DNA from: Eubacterium sp.
GTDB taxonomy: Bacteria; Bacillota; Clostridia; Lachnospirales; Lachnospiraceae
Reading direction: 5' to 3'
DNA: 7,651 nt
NCBI GenBank assembly: GCA_024697885.1
Contig: JAILSA010000165.1
Coordinates: 1-7,651 of the forward strand
The notes under the pieces are model-generated. The model saw nothing but the letters and a program-made list of their open reading frames with translations, was not told where the DNA came from and did not search any database. Position numbers and translations under genes: made by a program. Below, one piece after another: positions 6,788 to 7,651 of the stretch (positions are counted from its first letter, which is position 1; the number at the start of each line of letters is the position of its first letter).

Positions 6788-6820
6788 TTAGGGCCCGGCC
6801 ACAAGGCAGGGTCCTTTTTT
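6788..6820 (+). terminator. Intrinsic terminator of the pilin gene
   Basis: GGGCCCGGCC (6791-6800) pairs with GGCAGGGTCC (6805-6814) over a 4-nt ACAA loop, with one G-U pair and one G-A mismatch. Six T follow (6815-6820), and A6790 can extend the stem by pairing with the first T. It lies 26 nt after the pilin stop and should separate the pilin transcript from adaA. Confidence 0.9.
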
Positions 6821-6834
6821 CCAGGGGTGGGTTA

Positions 6835-6846
6835 GTTAGTGCTAAC
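6835..6846. promoter_or_regulatory. Dyad GTTAG-TG-CTAAC upstream of adaA, possible operator
   Basis: Two 5-nt half sites form an inverted repeat with a 2-nt centre, 21 nt before the adaA ATG; another GTTAG lies just before it at 6831-6835. The position fits an autoregulatory site, but binding by AdaA or anything else is only a guess. No convincing -35/-10 pair is visible between the pilin terminator and adaA. Confidence 0.3.
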
Positions 6847-6867
6847 AGAAGTGAGAGGAGTATAACC

Positions 6868-7425
6868 ATGACAGAAGAAGAATGGGAGGCAATTAAAAAT
6901 CGCAACAAGTCCTATGACGGCCGCATTTTTTGCGCCTGCAAAACTACCAAAATTGTCTGCCGCCCATCCTGTACCAGTAAGATTGGCAAGCGAGAGAGTC
7001 TGGAAATCTTTTACAACCTAGAGGATGCCCTAGAGGCGGGCTATCGTCCCTGCTACCGTTGTCGACCGGACCTGGAGGACTGGGAGGGGGCCGGAGTAGA
7101 CCTTGCCATGCAGGTCAAGGACTTTATTGAGAAAAGATATCAGGAGAAGTTTTCCATGAAAAAAATGGCAGATTATCTCCACAATAATGAGGACTATATG
7201 GGGAGAGTTTTTAAGTCTGTCACAGGCTGGACCCCCCTTCAATATCACAACTTTATACGCTGCCAAAAGTCCCTAGAATACCTAAAAGATAGGGAAGTCA
7301 GCGTATCCATGGCCGGGTATAATGTGGGCTTTGTGTCCCCTTCCCATTACACCAAGGTCTTTAAATCTATCTATGGGATTTCCCCATCCACCTTCCGCAA
7401 AAGGTTTTATCAAGAGGAAATATGA
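6868..7425 (+). CDS. adaA: AdaA-type methylphosphotriester-DNA methyltransferase and AraC-family transcription activator
   Basis: 185 residues, like B. subtilis AdaA and matching the N-terminal half of E. coli Ada. The Ada zinc domain spans about 1-70, with zinc cysteines C31, C35, C62 and C65 in the family pattern CRPSC (31-35) and RPCYRCRPD (60-68). C31 corresponds to the acceptor Cys38 of E. coli Ada, which takes the methyl group from phosphotriesters in alkylated DNA and so turns the protein into an activator. The AraC DNA-binding domain is at about 78-180, with a first helix-turn-helix near 95-118 and the signature AGYNVGFVSPSHYTKVFKSI (149-168). GAGAGGAG at 6853-6860 is the ribosome binding site. 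There is no O6-methylguanine methyltransferase domain (AdaB/Ogt) in the protein, nor next to it as far as the window shows. It is separated from the pilin gene by a strong terminator, so it is not functionally tied to the pilus. Confidence 0.92.
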   Translation: MTEEEWEAIKNRNKSYDGRIFCACKTTKIVCRPSCTSKIGKRESLEIFYNLEDALEAGYRPCYRCRPDLEDWEGAGVDLAMQVKDFIEKRYQEKFSMKKMADYLHNNEDYMGRVFKSVTGWTPLQYHNFIRCQKSLEYLKDREVSVSMAGYNVGFVSPSHYTKVFKSIYGISPSTFRKRFYQEEI

Positions 7426-7470
7426 AGTCGGAATTAGAACACCGAAGAAAATAAACATGTGCTAATATAA

Positions 7471-7498
7471 TCGACAGTTAGTCATGGCTTACTAGAAT
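7471..7498 (+). promoter_or_regulatory. Candidate promoter for the small membrane protein gene
   Basis: TCGACA (7471-7476), a 16-nt spacer and TAGAAT (7493-7498), each one base from consensus. Transcription would begin near 7505, leaving a leader of about 20 nt with GGAAGGA at 7513-7519. GTTAGT and ATTAG motifs sit within and beside it. Confidence 0.4.
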
Positions 7499-7524
7499 TA
7501 GATTAACAGAACGGAAGGATTAAC

Positions 7525-7651
7525 ATGTCGAAACAAAAATTAAGTAAAATTCTGGGACTGGTAATTCTGTGCCTGGCAGTTTTTGTGAGCCTGGGAGTGA
7601 CCCATATTTTTCACGCCTGTATTCATGAGGATGGCCACTTCGGCAAATGCA
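7525..7651 (+). CDS. Small membrane protein, DUF4418-like, cut by the right edge
   Basis: Only 42 codons are visible. A short basic start (MSKQKLSK) leads into a membrane helix (about 8-28, ILGLVILCLAVFVSLGVTHI), followed by HACIHEDGHFGKC (30-42). The start has GGAAGGA at 7513-7519, 5 nt before the ATG. The helix followed by an HAC...KC pattern is what I recall of DUF4418 proteins, small multi-pass membrane proteins of Clostridia often next to ABC transporter genes; their function is unknown. The assignment from so short a fragment is tentative. That this is a real gene start is fairly sure from the ribosome binding site and the helix. Confidence 0.55.
   Translation, partial: MSKQKLSKILGLVILCLAVFVSLGVTHIFHACIHEDGHFGKC

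Noticed and set aside
7466..7471. Perfect TATAAT before the small membrane protein gene
   Set aside because: There is no acceptable -35 at 16-19 nt upstream and no TG extension at the right place, and it would give a longer leader. The TCGACA/TAGAAT pair just downstream fits better.
1..7651. Mobile elements, CRISPR arrays, tRNA or rRNA genes, prepilin peptidase gene
   Set aside because: I looked for transposase-like frames, spaced direct repeats, cloverleaf-like sequences and a PilD-type polytopic aspartic protease, and found none; almost all of the window is accounted for by the listed genes.

Overview
The window holds the inner-membrane assembly and motor core of a type IV pilus (T4P) and its pilin, followed by a DNA-alkylation-response regulator and the start of a small membrane protein. 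All genes are on the + strand. The organism is most likely a low-to-mid-GC Firmicute of the class Clostridia, possibly Lachnospiraceae-like. This rests on strong AGGAGG-type ribosome binding sites, sigma-A-like promoter hexamers, a Gram-positive style pil gene set with no secretin or pilotin genes, a B. subtilis-type AdaA, and a Clostridia-type small membrane protein at the right edge. The genus cannot be read from the sequence.

Layout: pilC (platform protein, cut by the left edge), a single gene carrying fused PilM-like and PilN-like parts, pilO, pilB (assembly ATPase) and pilT (retraction ATPase) run from 3 to 6136. Gaps are at most 18 nt, or the genes overlap, so this is very probably one operon entering from the left. 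A 133-nt gap then carries a near-consensus extended -10 promoter and a perfect Shine-Dalgarno for the pilin gene (6270-6764), which is closed by a strong intrinsic terminator (6788-6820). The pilin gene has clearly different codon use from its neighbours, as expected for a product needed in very large amounts. After the terminator come adaA (6868-7425) and the first 42 codons of a DUF4418-like protein (7525 to the right edge).

How the parts work together: prepilin is cleaved by a prepilin peptidase not present in this window. PilB hydrolyses ATP to push pilin subunits through the PilC platform, and PilT reverses this for retraction. The PilM-PilN fusion and PilO form the alignment subcomplex linking the cytoplasmic motor to the extracytoplasmic side. 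PilB carries two tandem MshEN c-di-GMP binding motifs, so pilus extension is probably controlled by c-di-GMP at the protein level.

Most worth a second look: the in-frame PilM-PilN fusion whose PilM half has lost recognisable nucleotide-binding motifs, the very acidic insertion in PilO, the altered AIRNLIRE motif of PilT, and the separate high-expression design of the pilin gene. I see no mobile element, CRISPR array, tRNA or rRNA, and nothing that is clearly a wholly new system.
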